DNA of 17,782 nt from assembly GCA_946482165.1 (NCBI GenBank), contig CAMLQS010000068.1, forward strand, positions 1 through 17,782, read 5' to 3'. Position 1 is the first letter of the stretch; each line of letters begins with the position of its first letter. This DNA comes from an uncultured Verrucomicrobiota bacterium. Lineage in GTDB: Bacteria; Verrucomicrobiota; Verrucomicrobiae; Opitutales; Opitutaceae. Made by a program: the position numbers and the translations under genes. Under the pieces are notes generated by a model that saw only the letters and a list, made by a program, of their open reading frames with translations, did not search any database and was not told where the DNA came from. Below, in pieces: positions 6,585 through 14,862 of the stretch.

Positions 6585-7091
6585 ATGTCGACTCCTCCAA
6601 CGCACTTGCTGATCGATGGCTCGAACGTCCTTCAGGCCTGGCCCGATACGCGCGCAATGGCTCGGCGCGACCGGGAGGCCGCGAAAGCCCTGCTTCTGCG
6701 GCGCGTCGCGGTGCTGCATGATTTCGCGGGGTGGCGAGTGACGGTGGTCTTTGACGGACGGGGCGAGAACCTCAGCGTGGAGGCGATCGGCGACGCGGCG
6801 GATTTCGCCTGCCTGCACACGCCGGCGGGCGCGACGGCGGACGATGTGATCGAGCAGTTGGTCGGTCGCGCGCTCGTTCCCGCGGCCTGCCTTGTGGCGA
6901 CGGCGGACCAGCCGGAGCGCGCGACGGTGGAGGCGGCGGGCGCGGCGTGGTGTTCGCCGGAGGAGCTGGCCGCGCGTATAGATTCCATGAATACCCGGCA
7001 GGCTCGCCGGGTGGCGCGCGGAAACGCCGCGAGCGAGCGGGCCTGGCGGGACGGAGCCGGCGACGGGGCGGGCGGAGGGAAAGCGGAATGA
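6585..7091 (+). CDS. NYN-domain ribonuclease, YacP/Rae1-like
   Basis: A 168-residue protein starting MSTPPTHLLIDGSNVLQAWP. The frame is open 24 codons further upstream, but the family fold begins with the strand HLLIDGSNV. NYN/PIN-like acidic residues are visible: D11 in LIDGSNV, D57 in VVFDGRGE, D86-D87 in ATADDVIE, and D108 in LVATADQPER. The stretch AAGAAWCSPEEL is typical of the YacP family, formerly DUF901. The B. subtilis member Rae1 is a ribosome-associated endoribonuclease cutting mRNA in the A site; whether this copy does the same is inference. The C-terminus is a Gly/Ala/Arg-rich tail. Its stop overlaps the next start as ATGA (7088-7091), implying translational coupling to the DUF2851 gene. 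Confidence 0.88.
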   Translation: MSTPPTHLLIDGSNVLQAWPDTRAMARRDREAAKALLLRRVAVLHDFAGWRVTVVFDGRGENLSVEAIGDAADFACLHTPAGATADDVIEQLVGRALVPAACLVATADQPERATVEAAGAAWCSPEELAARIDSMNTRQARRVARGNAASERAWRDGAGDGAGGGKAE

Positions 7092-8389
7092 GCGAAGATG
7101 TGCCGGGAGATTTGGCGGCGGCCTCCGCCGGGCGCGCGCTGGCGTTTGAGGAAATCACGGGGCTGCACGGCGCGTTCGTGTTTCCCGAGCGATTGCTCCA
7201 GCAGATCTGGCTGAGAGGCGACTTCAACGCCCGCGGTTTGCGGCTGCGCGACGGCAGGCCGTTGCGAATCGCGCGCCGCGGGCGCTGGAACCGGCTGCCG
7301 GGGCCCGACTTTTTCGAGGCGGAGTTTCGCGTCGGAGACGGACCTTTGGCCGAGACGTGGCGCGGAGACGTCGAGGTGCATCTGCGAGCGGGGGATTGGG
7401 ACCTGCACGGGCACGCGGCGGATGCGGCTTACGACCGGGTGGTGCTGCACGTGGTGTTGTTTCCGGCTCCGTGCGAATGGACCGCGGGAGCGGGAGGGCG
7501 GCGGATTCCCATTCTCGAGCTGCTGCCGCTGTTGGAGCGGGATCTCGAGGCCTACGCCGAAGAGGCGGCCGTGGAAGAGTTGGCCGGGCGACCCTACAGC
7601 CAGTTGCGCGCCGCGCTCGCCAATACCCCTCACGAGGCATTGGCGGCCGAGGTGGAGCGGCACTCATCTCGGCGGTGGGTGAACAAAGTCGCGCTCGCGC
7701 GGCGTCGGGTCGAAGCCCTGGGTTGGGAGGCGGCGTGTCATCAATCCGCCTTGGAAGTCCTGGGGTATAGTCGAAACCGAGCGCCGATGTTGGCGGTGGC
7801 GGAGCGTTGGCCTATCGATGTCTGGCGGGAAGGCGGCGTGTTGGTCGAGAACGCCGTTCAGAGCCAGGAAGAAACATGGATGCGCGCGGGTGTTCGGCCG
7901 GCGAACCAACCTCGCATTCGTCTCGGCCAATACGCCGCGTGGGTAAAGGCTCGGCCTGATTGGCCCCGGCAACTGGCGGAACTTGGAGAAAAATTGGCGG
8001 CGAGCATCCCAATCGATACGGACTCGGCCCGTTTTGGCCTGAAAGAGCGGCGACGACAGGCTGAACTTGGAGTTTGGCGAAAGCGACTGGCAGGAGAGCT
8101 TGTCGCGGACGCCGTCGGCGGCACTCGCCTCGACACCCTCGTCTGCGACGCTTGGCTGCCGCTTTTGGCGGCGCGCTTCGGGGCTGAGGGGGAGCCGCTG
8201 AGGGGCGGTTTCCCGGAAATGTGGTGGCGGGATTGGGTGCCGGGCGACGCGCCGGCGGAGCTGTTGCGCTTGGCCCGCGAGTTTGGGGTCGGTGGACTAC
8301 GGGACGGTGAGCCGTTGAGCCAAGGTAACTTGCAGGGTTTATTGGGGTGGTTGGCGGCCTTGTTGGCCCGGTCCGGGCGCGGGACTTGA
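7088..8389 (+). CDS. DUF2851 family protein
   Basis: A 433-residue soluble protein. I recognise the DUF2851 pattern in the N-terminal half: ERLLQQIWLRGDF (34-46), LRLRDGRPLRIARRGRWNRL, GPDF (72-75), GDVEVH (93-98), DWDLHGHAADAAYDRVVLHV (103-122). The C-terminal half contains GQYAAWVKARPDWPRQ and is helical, which fits the family. Function is not established. The spaced acidic and histidine residues (GPDF, then GDVEVH, then HGH) look like a catalytic or metal-binding core, perhaps nuclease-like; this is inference. The start ATG overlaps the NYN gene's stop and is the only start in the window with a clear Shine-Dalgarno sequence, GGAGG at 7074-7078. The gene ends where the nusA promoter begins. 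The pairing with an NYN ribonuclease next to the nusA-infB operon hints at an RNA-related role. Confidence 0.88.
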   Translation: MSEDVPGDLAAASAGRALAFEEITGLHGAFVFPERLLQQIWLRGDFNARGLRLRDGRPLRIARRGRWNRLPGPDFFEAEFRVGDGPLAETWRGDVEVHLRAGDWDLHGHAADAAYDRVVLHVVLFPAPCEWTAGAGGRRIPILELLPLLERDLEAYAEEAAVEELAGRPYSQLRAALANTPHEALAAEVERHSSRRWVNKVALARRRVEALGWEAACHQSALEVLGYSRNRAPMLAVAERWPIDVWREGGVLVENAVQSQEETWMRAGVRPANQPRIRLGQYAAWVKARPDWPRQLAELGEKLAASIPIDTDSARFGLKERRRQAELGVWRKRLAGELVADAVGGTRLDTLVCDAWLPLLAARFGAEGEPLRGGFPEMWWRDWVPGDAPAELLRLAREFGVGGLRDGEPLSQGNLQGLLGWLAALLARSGRGT

Positions 8390-8414
8390 CAGCGTTTTAC
8401 AGGCGCCGTTTACT
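8386..8414 (+). promoter_or_regulatory. Sigma-70-type promoter of the nusA-infB operon
   Basis: A perfect -35 box TTGACA (8386-8391), a 17-base spacer and a -10-like TTTACT (8409-8414, four of six matches) lie just before the operon. The -35 box overlaps the DUF2851 stop codon. Transcription would start near 8421 and give a leader of about 80 bases before the nusA ATG. The local AT content is higher than in the flanking genes, which supports the call. Confidence 0.7.
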
Positions 8415-8434
8415 GACCGTTCGTTATTACAGTT

Positions 8435-8450
8435 CACTTTACGAGAAGTG
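8435..8450 (+). promoter_or_regulatory. Alternative leader hairpin competing with the nusA terminator
   Basis: CACTT (8435-8439) pairs perfectly with AAGTG (8446-8450) around the loop TACGAG. The AAGTG arm is also the 5' foot of the terminator stem, so the two hairpins cannot both form. This resembles an attenuator switch. The stem is only five pairs, so it is weaker than the terminator and would probably need a protein or ribosome to favour it. Confidence 0.5.
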
Positions 8451-8473
8451 GGCCTCTGGCCCGCTTTTTTTTT
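8446..8473 (+). terminator. Intrinsic terminator/attenuator in the nusA leader
   Basis: AAGTGGGCC (8446-8454) and GGCCCGCTT (8458-8466) form a 9-bp stem with one G-T pair and a TCT loop. The T run extends to 8473 (nine T in all, 8465-8473). It lies downstream of the promoter and 27 bases before the nusA ATG. It therefore can stop the operon's own transcript as well as read-through from DUF2851. NusA promotes pausing and intrinsic termination, so feedback control is plausible; that is inference. Confidence 0.85.
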
Positions 8474-8500
8474 CCCTAATCACCTCCCCTCACGACCCTC

Positions 8501-9727
8501 ATGAGCAGCGAAATTCTTACCGTCCTTGAATACATGGAGAAGGAAAGGGGCATCGCGCGTGCCGATATGATCGCCGCGATCGTCAACGCCATCAAGGCCG
8601 CCGCCTTGAAGGGGGTTAATTCCGGTCAGGAACTGAAGATCGAGATCAACCCCAAGAACGGCCAGCTGAAGGCGTGGTCGATCCTGAAAGTCACCGATTC
8701 CGTGAGCGATCCGAAGTTGGAGATCGCCTTGGAAAAAGCCCAGGCGCTGAAGCCGGGCGTGCTTATCGGCGACTTGATCGAGCGTGAGATCAACCCCTCC
8801 GAGCTGGGCCGCATCGCAGCGCAAACCGCTCGTCAGGCGGTGATGCAAAAGCTTCGTCAGTTCGAGAAGGACCGCATTTACGACGACTACAAGGACATGG
8901 TGGGCAACATTGTGACCGGCACCGTCCGTCGCAAAGAACGCAACGATATCTTCGTCGATCTTGGCAAATCCGAGGCGGTTCTGCCCGGTCGCGAACAAGT
9001 TCCCGGCGAAGAGTATCAGCCGGGCGACCGGATCCGCGCCATTTTGCTCGCCATCGAGAGCACGCCGCGCGGCCCCGAACTCATCCTTTCCCGCGGAAGC
9101 CCGAAATTCGTCCGTCGCCTTTTCGAAGTCGAAGTGGGTGAGATCGCCGACGGCACCGTGAAGATCGAGGCCTTCGCCCGCGAACCCGGTTACCGCACCA
9201 AGATCGCCGTCACCAGCACCGATTCGAAGGTCGACCCGGTTGGCGCCTGCGTCGGCGCTCGCGGCGCCCGTGTGAAGACCATCGTGCGCGAGCTCAACGG
9301 CGAGAAGGTCGACATCATCAACTGGTTCGCCGATCCGAAGCAGATGGTGCTTGAGGCGCTCAAGCCTGCCGTGCCGCGCGAGATCATTCTCGACGACCGT
9401 TCCAAGCGCATCCTTTTGAAGGTCGCCACCGAGGATCTTGCGATCGCGATTGGCAAGAAGGGCCAAAATGCCCGCCTTACCTCGCGCCTCATCGGGTGGC
9501 GCATCGACATTGAGGAGCACAGGAGTGTGGTCGTCGATCCGCGCGCCCAGGCGTCCAGGTCGCTCGTCGACGCCTTCGGTCTTGAAACCGCTCTTGCCGA
9601 GCGACTGGTCTCCGTCGGCATCAATTCTCCGGCCGCCTTCGAAGGCGTCGACGCCGAGGCGCTCGTCGAGGCCGGCTTCAGCGCCGAAGAGGCCGCCTCC
9701 ATCATGCAACGAGTCTCCGGTGCCTGA
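8501..9727 (+). CDS. nusA: Transcription termination/antitermination factor NusA
   Basis: A 408-residue NusA. The N-terminal RNA-polymerase-binding domain (1-130) begins [20 protein letters not shown]. The S1 domain spans about 134-198 ([33 protein letters not shown]). KH1 carries [20 protein letters not shown] (248-267), and KH2 carries [10 protein letters not shown] (317-326). A short C-terminal helical repeat (about 350-408) follows, closer to one HhH/AR-like unit than to the two of E. coli (495 residues). NusA binds elongating RNA polymerase and nascent RNA to modulate pausing, termination and antitermination. It opens the translation operon with infB 87 bases downstream. The leader carries a promoter and a terminator, so attenuation is likely. 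The start has no Shine-Dalgarno sequence; the upstream stretch is pyrimidine-rich. Confidence 0.98.
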   Translation: MSSEILTVLEYMEKERGIARADMIAAIVNAIKAAALKGVNSGQELKIEINPKNGQLKAWSILKVTDSVSDPKLEIALEKAQALKPGVLIGDLIEREINPSELGRIAAQTARQAVMQKLRQFEKDRIYDDYKDMVGNIVTGTVRRKERNDIFVDLGKSEAVLPGREQVPGEEYQPGDRIRAILLAIESTPRGPELILSRGSPKFVRRLFEVEVGEIADGTVKIEAFAREPGYRTKIAVTSTDSKVDPVGACVGARGARVKTIVRELNGEKVDIINWFADPKQMVLEALKPAVPREIILDDRSKRILLKVATEDLAIAIGKKGQNARLTSRLIGWRIDIEEHRSVVVDPRAQASRSLVDAFGLETALAERLVSVGINSPAAFEGVDAEALVEAGFSAEEAASIMQRVSGA

Positions 9728-9814
9728 TCTCGGGCCCGCTTCGCTGGTTCCATCTCCGCTATTTAACGCATAGTTTTCCTTTTTAGCCCCAATCTTCCGA
9801 CTGTCGCCCGCCGA

Positions 9815-12490
9815 ATGAGTATCCGTATCCACGAATTAGCCAAACGTCACAACATGGAGGCCAAGGACATGTTGGCGCTGCTCAAGGAGCGGGGCTACGT
9901 GTCGCCGGATACCAAGTCGGTTTCCAGCACGGTCAACAAGATCTACGAGGAAGAAGTCGACAAGGAATTCGCCTCAAAGGCCGCCGAGAAAGCCGCCGCC
10001 GAAGCGCCTCCTCCGCCTCCTGCGACCGCCCCGGCGTCCGCTCCGGTCGCCCCGCGCGTGCCGATGGTAAAGAGCGTCGACGATATCGTCCGCGAGAAAG
10101 CCGAGGCCGCCGCGGCGAAGGCCGCCGCGGAAAAAGCCGCGGCAGAGAGCACCGCCTCGCCCGCGGCGACGCCGTCCGCGTCCGCTTCACCCGCGGCCCC
10201 CGCCACGCCGGCTCCGGTTCCGGCGCCTGCGCCTATGAATGCGCCTCGGCCGGTCAGCGCTCCCCAGTCCGCGCCGTTTTCCCGTCCGCCTGCGGTGTCC
10301 GCTCCAGTTAGCGCTCCACGTCCGGTGTCTGCGCCGATGGCGGCGCCCGCGATCAATTCGCCACGCCCGTCCGCGCCTTTGGCGACTCCCGGTTTACGCG
10401 CGCCGGCGCCTGTTTCTCCGCCCGCTCCTGTTCAGCTCCGTCCGGTCGCTCCAGCCGCTCCGGCTCAGGCTTCATCCGCGCCCGCTCCGGTTCCGGTTCC
10501 GCCCGCGCCGTCTGCCTCGCCTGCATTCTCCGCGCCACCGCGCCCGCCCGGACCTCCTCCCGCCCCGGCGATTCCCGCCGCGGGAGCTCCCCGCGCGTTG
10601 CCCGCGTTCCCCGCCACGGCAGGCGCGCCGCGTCCGGCCTTCGTGCCCTCCGCTTCGGCCCCGACTTCCAACGCCACCATCACCGAGGAAGGCGGCATCA
10701 AGGTCATCCATCTCAAGCCGCCGATCATCGTGCGCGACTTTGCCACGACTCTCGGCATGAAGCCCTTCAAGCTTATTTCCGAGCTGATGGAGGCCGGCAT
10801 CTTCGCCTCGATCAACCAGACGATCGACGAGCAGGTCGCCGCCAAGGTGGCCGAGAAGCATGGCTTCCTGCTTGAGATCAAGCATCGGGGCGAGCCTCAG
10901 CAGCCCCAGGTTTCCAAGAAGGAAAAGGAGCAGGCCAAGGCAAAGCAGGCCGCCGAGGACGAGGTCAAGAATCTCGCCACGCGCCCCCCGGTCGTCTGCA
11001 TCCTGGGCCACGTCGACCACGGCAAAACGTCGCTGCTGGACGCCATCCGCAAGGCCAACGTCGCCGGCGGCGAGGCGGGCGGCATCACCCAGCACATCGG
11101 CGCCTACCAGGTCGAGCACCAGGGCCGTCGTATCACGTTCCTCGATACGCCCGGCCACGCGGCGTTCAACAAGATGCGCGCCCGCGGCGCCTCGGTCACC
11201 GACGTCGCCATTCTCGTCGTCGCGGCCGACGACGGCTTCATGCCCCAGACCGACGAGGCGCTCAAGCACGCCCAGTCCGCCGCCGTGACGACCATGGTCG
11301 CGGTGAACAAGATGGACGTCAAAGGCGCGAACATCGACCGGGTGAAGCAGCAGATGCAGGAGCGCAACATCGCCCCCGAAGATTGGGGCGGCGAGACCGT
11401 CACCGTTCCGGTTTCCGCCCTTAAAGGCACCGGACTTTCGGATCTCCTCGACATGATCCTTCTCCAGGCGGACGTGCTCGAGCTGAAGGCCAACCCGAAG
11501 ACCGAGGCCTCCGGCATCGTCATCGAGTCGCAGGTCGACGTGGGGCGCGGTCCGCTCGCCACGCTCCTCGTGCAGCGCGGCACCCTCAAGGTCGGCGACG
11601 CCCTCGTTTGCGGCGCCCAGTGGTGCAAGGTTCGCGCGATGTTCGACGACAAGGGGGCCAACATCAAGGAGGCCCCGCCGTCCACGCCCGTTCGCGTGAT
11701 CGGCTGGTCGGGCGCGCCCGACAGCGGCGCCCAGTTCAAGGTCGTCAAGAACGCTCGCGACGCCGAGAATCTCGCCGAAGAGGAGCAGCAGCGCATCCGC
11801 AAGGAGGCGAATACCCACGCTTCCATTCCGAAGAACGTTTCCGTCGACCAGCTTTTCGCCGACATCGCCGCCGGCCACAACAAGGTCCTCAAGCTTATCA
11901 TCAAAACCGACGTTTTCGGTTCCACCGAGGCCGTGCGCCACGTGCTCGAGGGCATCAAGACGACCAAAGCCTCGCTGGAGATCGTCTCGACCGACGTCGG
12001 CTTGGTCACCAAGAACGACGTTCTCATGGCCGGCACCGGCGGCGCCGTCATTATCGGCTTCAACACGAAGCTTGAGAATGGCGTGACGCCGCTCGCCAAG
12101 CACCACGGCGTGCGCATCGAGACCTTTGGCATCATCTACGAACTTGCCGACAAGGTGAAGGAGATGATGGCCGACCTGCTCGAGCCCGACCTCAAGGAGG
12201 TCAAGCTCGGCGCCGCGGAGGTCCGCGCGACCTTCCCCTTGGCCAAGGGCTTCGTCGCCGGCTGCCTCGTCACCGAGGGCAAGATCACCCGCAACGCCAA
12301 CGCCCGTCTTCGTCGCAAGAAGGAGATCGTCACCGAGGGCAAGATCGATACGCTCAAGCGCTTCAAGGACGATGCGAACGAGGTGCGCGCCGGCCTCGAG
12401 TGCGGTATCAAGCTCGGCGATTTCAACGGCTACGAAATCGGCGACATCATCGAGGTGTTCGAGATCCAGAAGGTGCGGGCCTCGCTGTAG
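9815..12490 (+). CDS. infB: Translation initiation factor IF-2
   Basis: An 891-residue GTPase that places fMet-tRNA on the 30S subunit and promotes subunit joining. Domains in order: an IF2-N module (1-52, [20 protein letters not shown]); an alanine/lysine stretch and a very long Pro/Ala/Ser-rich linker (about 65-285); a second IF2-N module (about 296-350, [20 protein letters not shown]); then the G domain with G1 GHVDHGKT (398-405), G2 at [11 protein letters not shown]3 DTPGH (444-448), G4 NKMD (498-501) and G5 SALKGTG. Domains II-IV follow, with the conserved [32 protein letters not shown] and a C-terminal [19 protein letters not shown]. The start gives the IF2-N module directly. It belongs to the nusA operon, with rbfA 95 bases downstream. 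Confidence 0.99.
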   Translation: MSIRIHELAKRHNMEAKDMLALLKERGYVSPDTKSVSSTVNKIYEEEVDKEFASKAAEKAAAEAPPPPPATAPASAPVAPRVPMVKSVDDIVREKAEAAAAKAAAEKAAAESTASPAATPSASASPAAPATPAPVPAPAPMNAPRPVSAPQSAPFSRPPAVSAPVSAPRPVSAPMAAPAINSPRPSAPLATPGLRAPAPVSPPAPVQLRPVAPAAPAQASSAPAPVPVPPAPSASPAFSAPPRPPGPPPAPAIPAAGAPRALPAFPATAGAPRPAFVPSASAPTSNATITEEGGIKVIHLKPPIIVRDFATTLGMKPFKLISELMEAGIFASINQTIDEQVAAKVAEKHGFLLEIKHRGEPQQPQVSKKEKEQAKAKQAAEDEVKNLATRPPVVCILGHVDHGKTSLLDAIRKANVAGGEAGGITQHIGAYQVEHQGRRITFLDTPGHAAFNKMRARGASVTDVAILVVAADDGFMPQTDEALKHAQSAAVTTMVAVNKMDVKGANIDRVKQQMQERNIAPEDWGGETVTVPVSALKGTGLSDLLDMILLQADVLELKANPKTEASGIVIESQVDVGRGPLATLLVQRGTLKVGDALVCGAQWCKVRAMFDDKGANIKEAPPSTPVRVIGWSGAPDSGAQFKVVKNARDAENLAEEEQQRIRKEANTHASIPKNVSVDQLFADIAAGHNKVLKLIIKTDVFGSTEAVRHVLEGIKTTKASLEIVSTDVGLVTKNDVLMAGTGGAVIIGFNTKLENGVTPLAKHHGVRIETFGIIYELADKVKEMMADLLEPDLKEVKLGAAEVRATFPLAKGFVAGCLVTEGKITRNANARLRRKKEIVTEGKIDTLKRFKDDANEVRAGLECGIKLGDFNGYEIGDIIEVFEIQKVRASL

Positions 12491-12499
12491 TTCCGCCCG

Positions 12500-12581
12500 T
12501 TTATGATTTCTGATTAGGATGGATGATCGGCCCCGCAGGGGGCCCGTCGGAAACCGTTAATCATAAATCGTAAATCATAAA
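12500..12581. repeat. AT-armed inverted repeat between infB and rbfA
   Basis: TTTATGATTTCTGATTA (12500-12516) is mirrored by the complement of 12565-12581, with 14 of 17 positions matching. The right side also holds a 9-base direct repeat, AATCATAAA, at 12559-12567 and 12573-12581. Between the arms, GGCCCC-gcag-GGGGCC (12529-12544) forms a perfect 6-bp hairpin. The AT-rich arms stand out in this GC-rich region and abut the rbfA start codon. It looks like a dispersed intergenic repeat, or a stem-loop shaping rbfA translation; which is not shown. Confidence 0.6.
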
Positions 12582-12585
12582 TACC

Positions 12586-12948
12586 ATGTCTTCCAATCGC
12601 ACCCTTCGCGTAAACGAGCTGATCCAGCGGGAGCTGAGCAATCTGCTGCGTCGCCGCTACAAGGATGACGCCGCCCCGATCACGATCACGGCGGTGGAGG
12701 TCACGCCCGACACCCGCCAAGGCAAGGTCTTCGTCTCCGTCACCGGCGATGAGGAGCAAACCGAGGATCGGGTGAAGTGGCTGCGCAAGCATGCCAGGGA
12801 ACTGCGCCTCGCGCTCGGGGAGATCATCATCCTCAAGCACATGCCCGTGTTGACCTACGAGGTCGACACCGTGACCGATCGCGGCAATCGCATTCTCGGC
12901 ATTCTCGACGAGATCACGGAGCAGGAGAAGAAGAAGCCTGCTCCTTAG
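12586..12948 (+). CDS. rbfA: 30S ribosome-binding factor A
   Basis: A 120-residue protein of typical RbfA length. The KH-like fold begins with RTLRVNELIQRELSNLLRRR and continues PITITAVEVTPDTRQGKVFV, WLRKHARELRLALG, and LKHMPVLTYEVDTVTDRGNR. Its lysine-rich end is EKKKPAP. RbfA binds immature 30S subunits near helix 1 of 16S rRNA and acts in late maturation and cold adaptation. It sits in its usual place after infB. The ATG at 12586 follows an AT-rich repeat and has no Shine-Dalgarno sequence; an unstructured, AT-rich initiation region may serve instead. The stop is followed by a long GC-rich palindrome before nrnA. Confidence 0.95.
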   Translation: MSSNRTLRVNELIQRELSNLLRRRYKDDAAPITITAVEVTPDTRQGKVFVSVTGDEEQTEDRVKWLRKHARELRLALGEIIILKHMPVLTYEVDTVTDRGNRILGILDEITEQEKKKPAP

Positions 12949-12956
12949 CCGCGGGC

Positions 12957-13015
12957 GGGGCGGGACCGCTGGACCCGCCATCGACCGATCACGGCGGGCC
13001 CAGCGGTCCCGCCCC
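12957..13015. repeat. Long GC-rich palindrome between rbfA and nrnA
   Basis: The left arm (12957-12979) and the right arm (12993-13015) are 23 bases each and are reverse complements except at one position. The loop is 13 bases. The left arm begins GGGGCGGGACCGCTGG and the right arm ends CCAGCGGTCCCGCCCC. No T run follows, so intrinsic termination is unlikely, and genes of the same operon continue. It resembles a REP-type intergenic palindrome and could affect mRNA stability or processing. Confidence 0.75.
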
Positions 13016-13034
13016 ACCCGAGACTCTTCCTTCC

Positions 13035-14051
13035 GTGTCCCTCCTGTATCCGCAGCTCCACGACGTTTTTGCCCGCCTTCTCGCCGCTTGCGCCGCCCGC
13101 GGCGTCGTTGTGATCGGGCACGCTCGCCCCGACGGAGACTGCATCGGCTCCCAAGTCGCGCTGGCCCGTCTTCTCCGTTCGCGCGGCGTGGATGCGGTTT
13201 GCTGCAACCCCGACCCGGTGCCGCGTCGCCTGGAATTTCTCGTGCCCGCGGACATTACGTTTGTTCCCCTCGAAACCGCGCTCGCGGAGGAGCGGGCCGC
13301 GATTTTCGTCGACTGCGCGGACCGCAATCGCGCCACGGCGCGCTTCTCCGAGGCGTTTCCGCGGCCGCTTGGCAATATCGACCATCACCTTTCCAATCCG
13401 AACTTCGCGGAGTTTAACCTCGTCGATACGCCGAGCGCCGCCACGGCGGAAATCCTCGCCGGGTTGGTGCAGGACTCGGGGCTCCCGCTCGACCCGGTGG
13501 TGGCGATGGGGCTCTACACCGGCATTGCGACCGATACCGGCCAGTTCCGGTTTGCCGCGACGACCGAGCGCACTTTCCGCCTTTCCGCCGCTCTGGTGGC
13601 CGCCGGCGCGGACCCGGCGCGCATGGGGCTGGAGCTCTACGAACGCGAAACCTTCGGAAAGCTGCAACTCCTGCAGCGGTTTCTTGCCTCCCTCGAGACG
13701 TGCGCCGATGGACGCGTCTGCATCGGCCTCCTGCCCGACGGGGTTTACGAGCAAACCGGCACAAACACCGAGGACACCGAGGGCCTGGTCGACTATGCCC
13801 GGGCCATCGACGGCGTGGAGATCGGCGCCTTGGTGGAGATTCGGGAGGGTGCGATCAAAGGCAGCCTCCGCGCCAAGCACTCCGACTACCGCGTGGATCA
13901 GCTCGCGGCGAAATTTAATGGCGGCGGGCATGCCTGCGCCGCCGGGCTCAACGTGAAAGGCGAGTCGTTGGAAAGTTTTCTGCCGCGCCTCCGCGCGGCA
14001 TTGATCGCCCAGGTCGACGCCGTGCGGCAGGCCCGCGCCTCTCGCTCCTGA
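13035..14051 (+). CDS. nrnA: DHH/DHHA1 phosphoesterase, NrnA-like (nanoRNase/pAp phosphatase)
   Basis: A 338-residue protein if read from the GTG at 13035 ([16 protein letters not shown]). The frame stays open upstream, but that part runs through the intergenic palindrome and rbfA. DHH-domain motifs: [13 protein letters not shown] (28-40, with H29, D33 and D35), D93 in [11 protein letters not shown] at 116-118 in NIDHHLSN, and D167 in [11 protein letters not shown]. The DHHA1 domain ends with [15 protein letters not shown] (GGGH 296-299). NrnA enzymes degrade 2-5-nucleotide RNA and dephosphorylate pAp using manganese. Position between rbfA and truB is common for this family. No Shine-Dalgarno sequence is present. 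The exact start is the least certain part of this call. Confidence 0.93.
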   Translation: MSLLYPQLHDVFARLLAACAARGVVVIGHARPDGDCIGSQVALARLLRSRGVDAVCCNPDPVPRRLEFLVPADITFVPLETALAEERAAIFVDCADRNRATARFSEAFPRPLGNIDHHLSNPNFAEFNLVDTPSAATAEILAGLVQDSGLPLDPVVAMGLYTGIATDTGQFRFAATTERTFRLSAALVAAGADPARMGLELYERETFGKLQLLQRFLASLETCADGRVCIGLLPDGVYEQTGTNTEDTEGLVDYARAIDGVEIGALVEIREGAIKGSLRAKHSDYRVDQLAAKFNGGGHACAAGLNVKGESLESFLPRLRAALIAQVDAVRQARASRS

Positions 14052-14100
14052 GCGGTTCCTCCGCCCGCATCCCGCGAATCACGCCCTTCATCGCCGTCTC

Positions 14101-14838
14101 ATGATCGTTCGCACCTCCGCTCCCGAACTCGACGGCGTATTGCTGATCGACAAACCGACCGAGCATACCTCCCACGACGTCGTGGCGCGCGTGCGCGGCA
14201 TTCTGAAAATGAAACGCGTCGGCCACGCCGGCACGCTCGATCCCATGGCCACCGGGCTGCTGGTCGTCCTGCTCGGCAAGGCCACCAAGCTTTCCCAGTT
14301 CCTGATGAGCGTGGACAAGTGCTATTCCGGCTCGGTGACGCTCGGGAAGATCACGAATACCCAGGATGCGGAGGGCGAGGTCATGGAGACGCGTCCGGTG
14401 CCGGATTTTTCCGAGGAGCAGATTCGCGCCGCCCTGCGGGGCATGGTGGGCGACCAGTATCAGATCCCGCCGATGTTTTCCGCGATCAAGATCAAGGGGC
14501 AGCCGCTCTACAAGGCGGCCCGGGCCGGCGAAGAGATCGAGCGCGAGCCGCGTTTCATCCGCGTGAAACGATTTGATCTTACCCGTTGGGCCGCGCCCGA
14601 CACCCTGGATTTTATCGTCGACTGCACCAAGGGCACTTATGTTCGCACGCTCGCCCACGATCTTGGGCAGAAACTTGGTTGCGGGGCGCATTTGAGCGCG
14701 CTCCGGCGCATCTCGTCCGGGCAGCTCAACGTGAGCCGCGCCGTGACGCTGGACGCCCTGCAGAAAATGGCGCCCGCCGAGGTGCAGGCCGCGCTGATCC
14801 CCGGATACGAGGCGGCTCCTTCGGTTGCGCTGGGCTGA
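14101..14838 (+). CDS. truB: tRNA pseudouridine-55 synthase
   Basis: A 245-residue TruB. The catalytic motif [14 protein letters not shown] has nucleophile D47. Other family stretches are [19 protein letters not shown] (11-29), [38 protein letters not shown] and [15 protein letters not shown]. It isomerises U55 in the T loop of most tRNAs and acts as a tRNA chaperone. It is shorter than E. coli TruB (314 residues) and lacks most of the C-terminal PUA-like domain. The ATG at 14101 lies 49 bases after nrnA and has no Shine-Dalgarno sequence. ribF follows 24 bases later, a common pairing. Confidence 0.97.
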   Translation: MIVRTSAPELDGVLLIDKPTEHTSHDVVARVRGILKMKRVGHAGTLDPMATGLLVVLLGKATKLSQFLMSVDKCYSGSVTLGKITNTQDAEGEVMETRPVPDFSEEQIRAALRGMVGDQYQIPPMFSAIKIKGQPLYKAARAGEEIEREPRFIRVKRFDLTRWAAPDTLDFIVDCTKGTYVRTLAHDLGQKLGCGAHLSALRRISSGQLNVSRAVTLDALQKMAPAEVQAALIPGYEAAPSVALG

Positions 14839-14862
14839 ACCCCCGCCCAGGATCGAGCCGAC

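Noticed and set aside
5552..6586. N-terminal extension of the 77-residue membrane protein in the same frame
   Set aside because: This stretch overlaps the SPFH gene in another frame and is Arg/Pro-rich, as expected for a shadow; only the part after 5551 has protein-like hydrophobic segments.
8480..9832. 450-residue minus-strand frame covering nusA
   Set aside because: It is the mirror of NusA codons and crosses the nusA leader and the infB start; no family motif.
10472..12106. 544-residue minus-strand frame opposite infB
   Set aside because: Shadow of the conserved IF2 G domain; low-complexity Asp/Gly/Val composition.
12957..13015. Intrinsic terminator ending the operon after rbfA
   Set aside because: The stem is strong but no T run follows on either strand, and nrnA, truB and ribF continue in the same direction.
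12777..13034. Upstream extension of nrnA to an ATG at 12777
   Set aside because: It would run through rbfA and the 23-bp palindrome; the DHH fold starts soon after the GTG at 13035.
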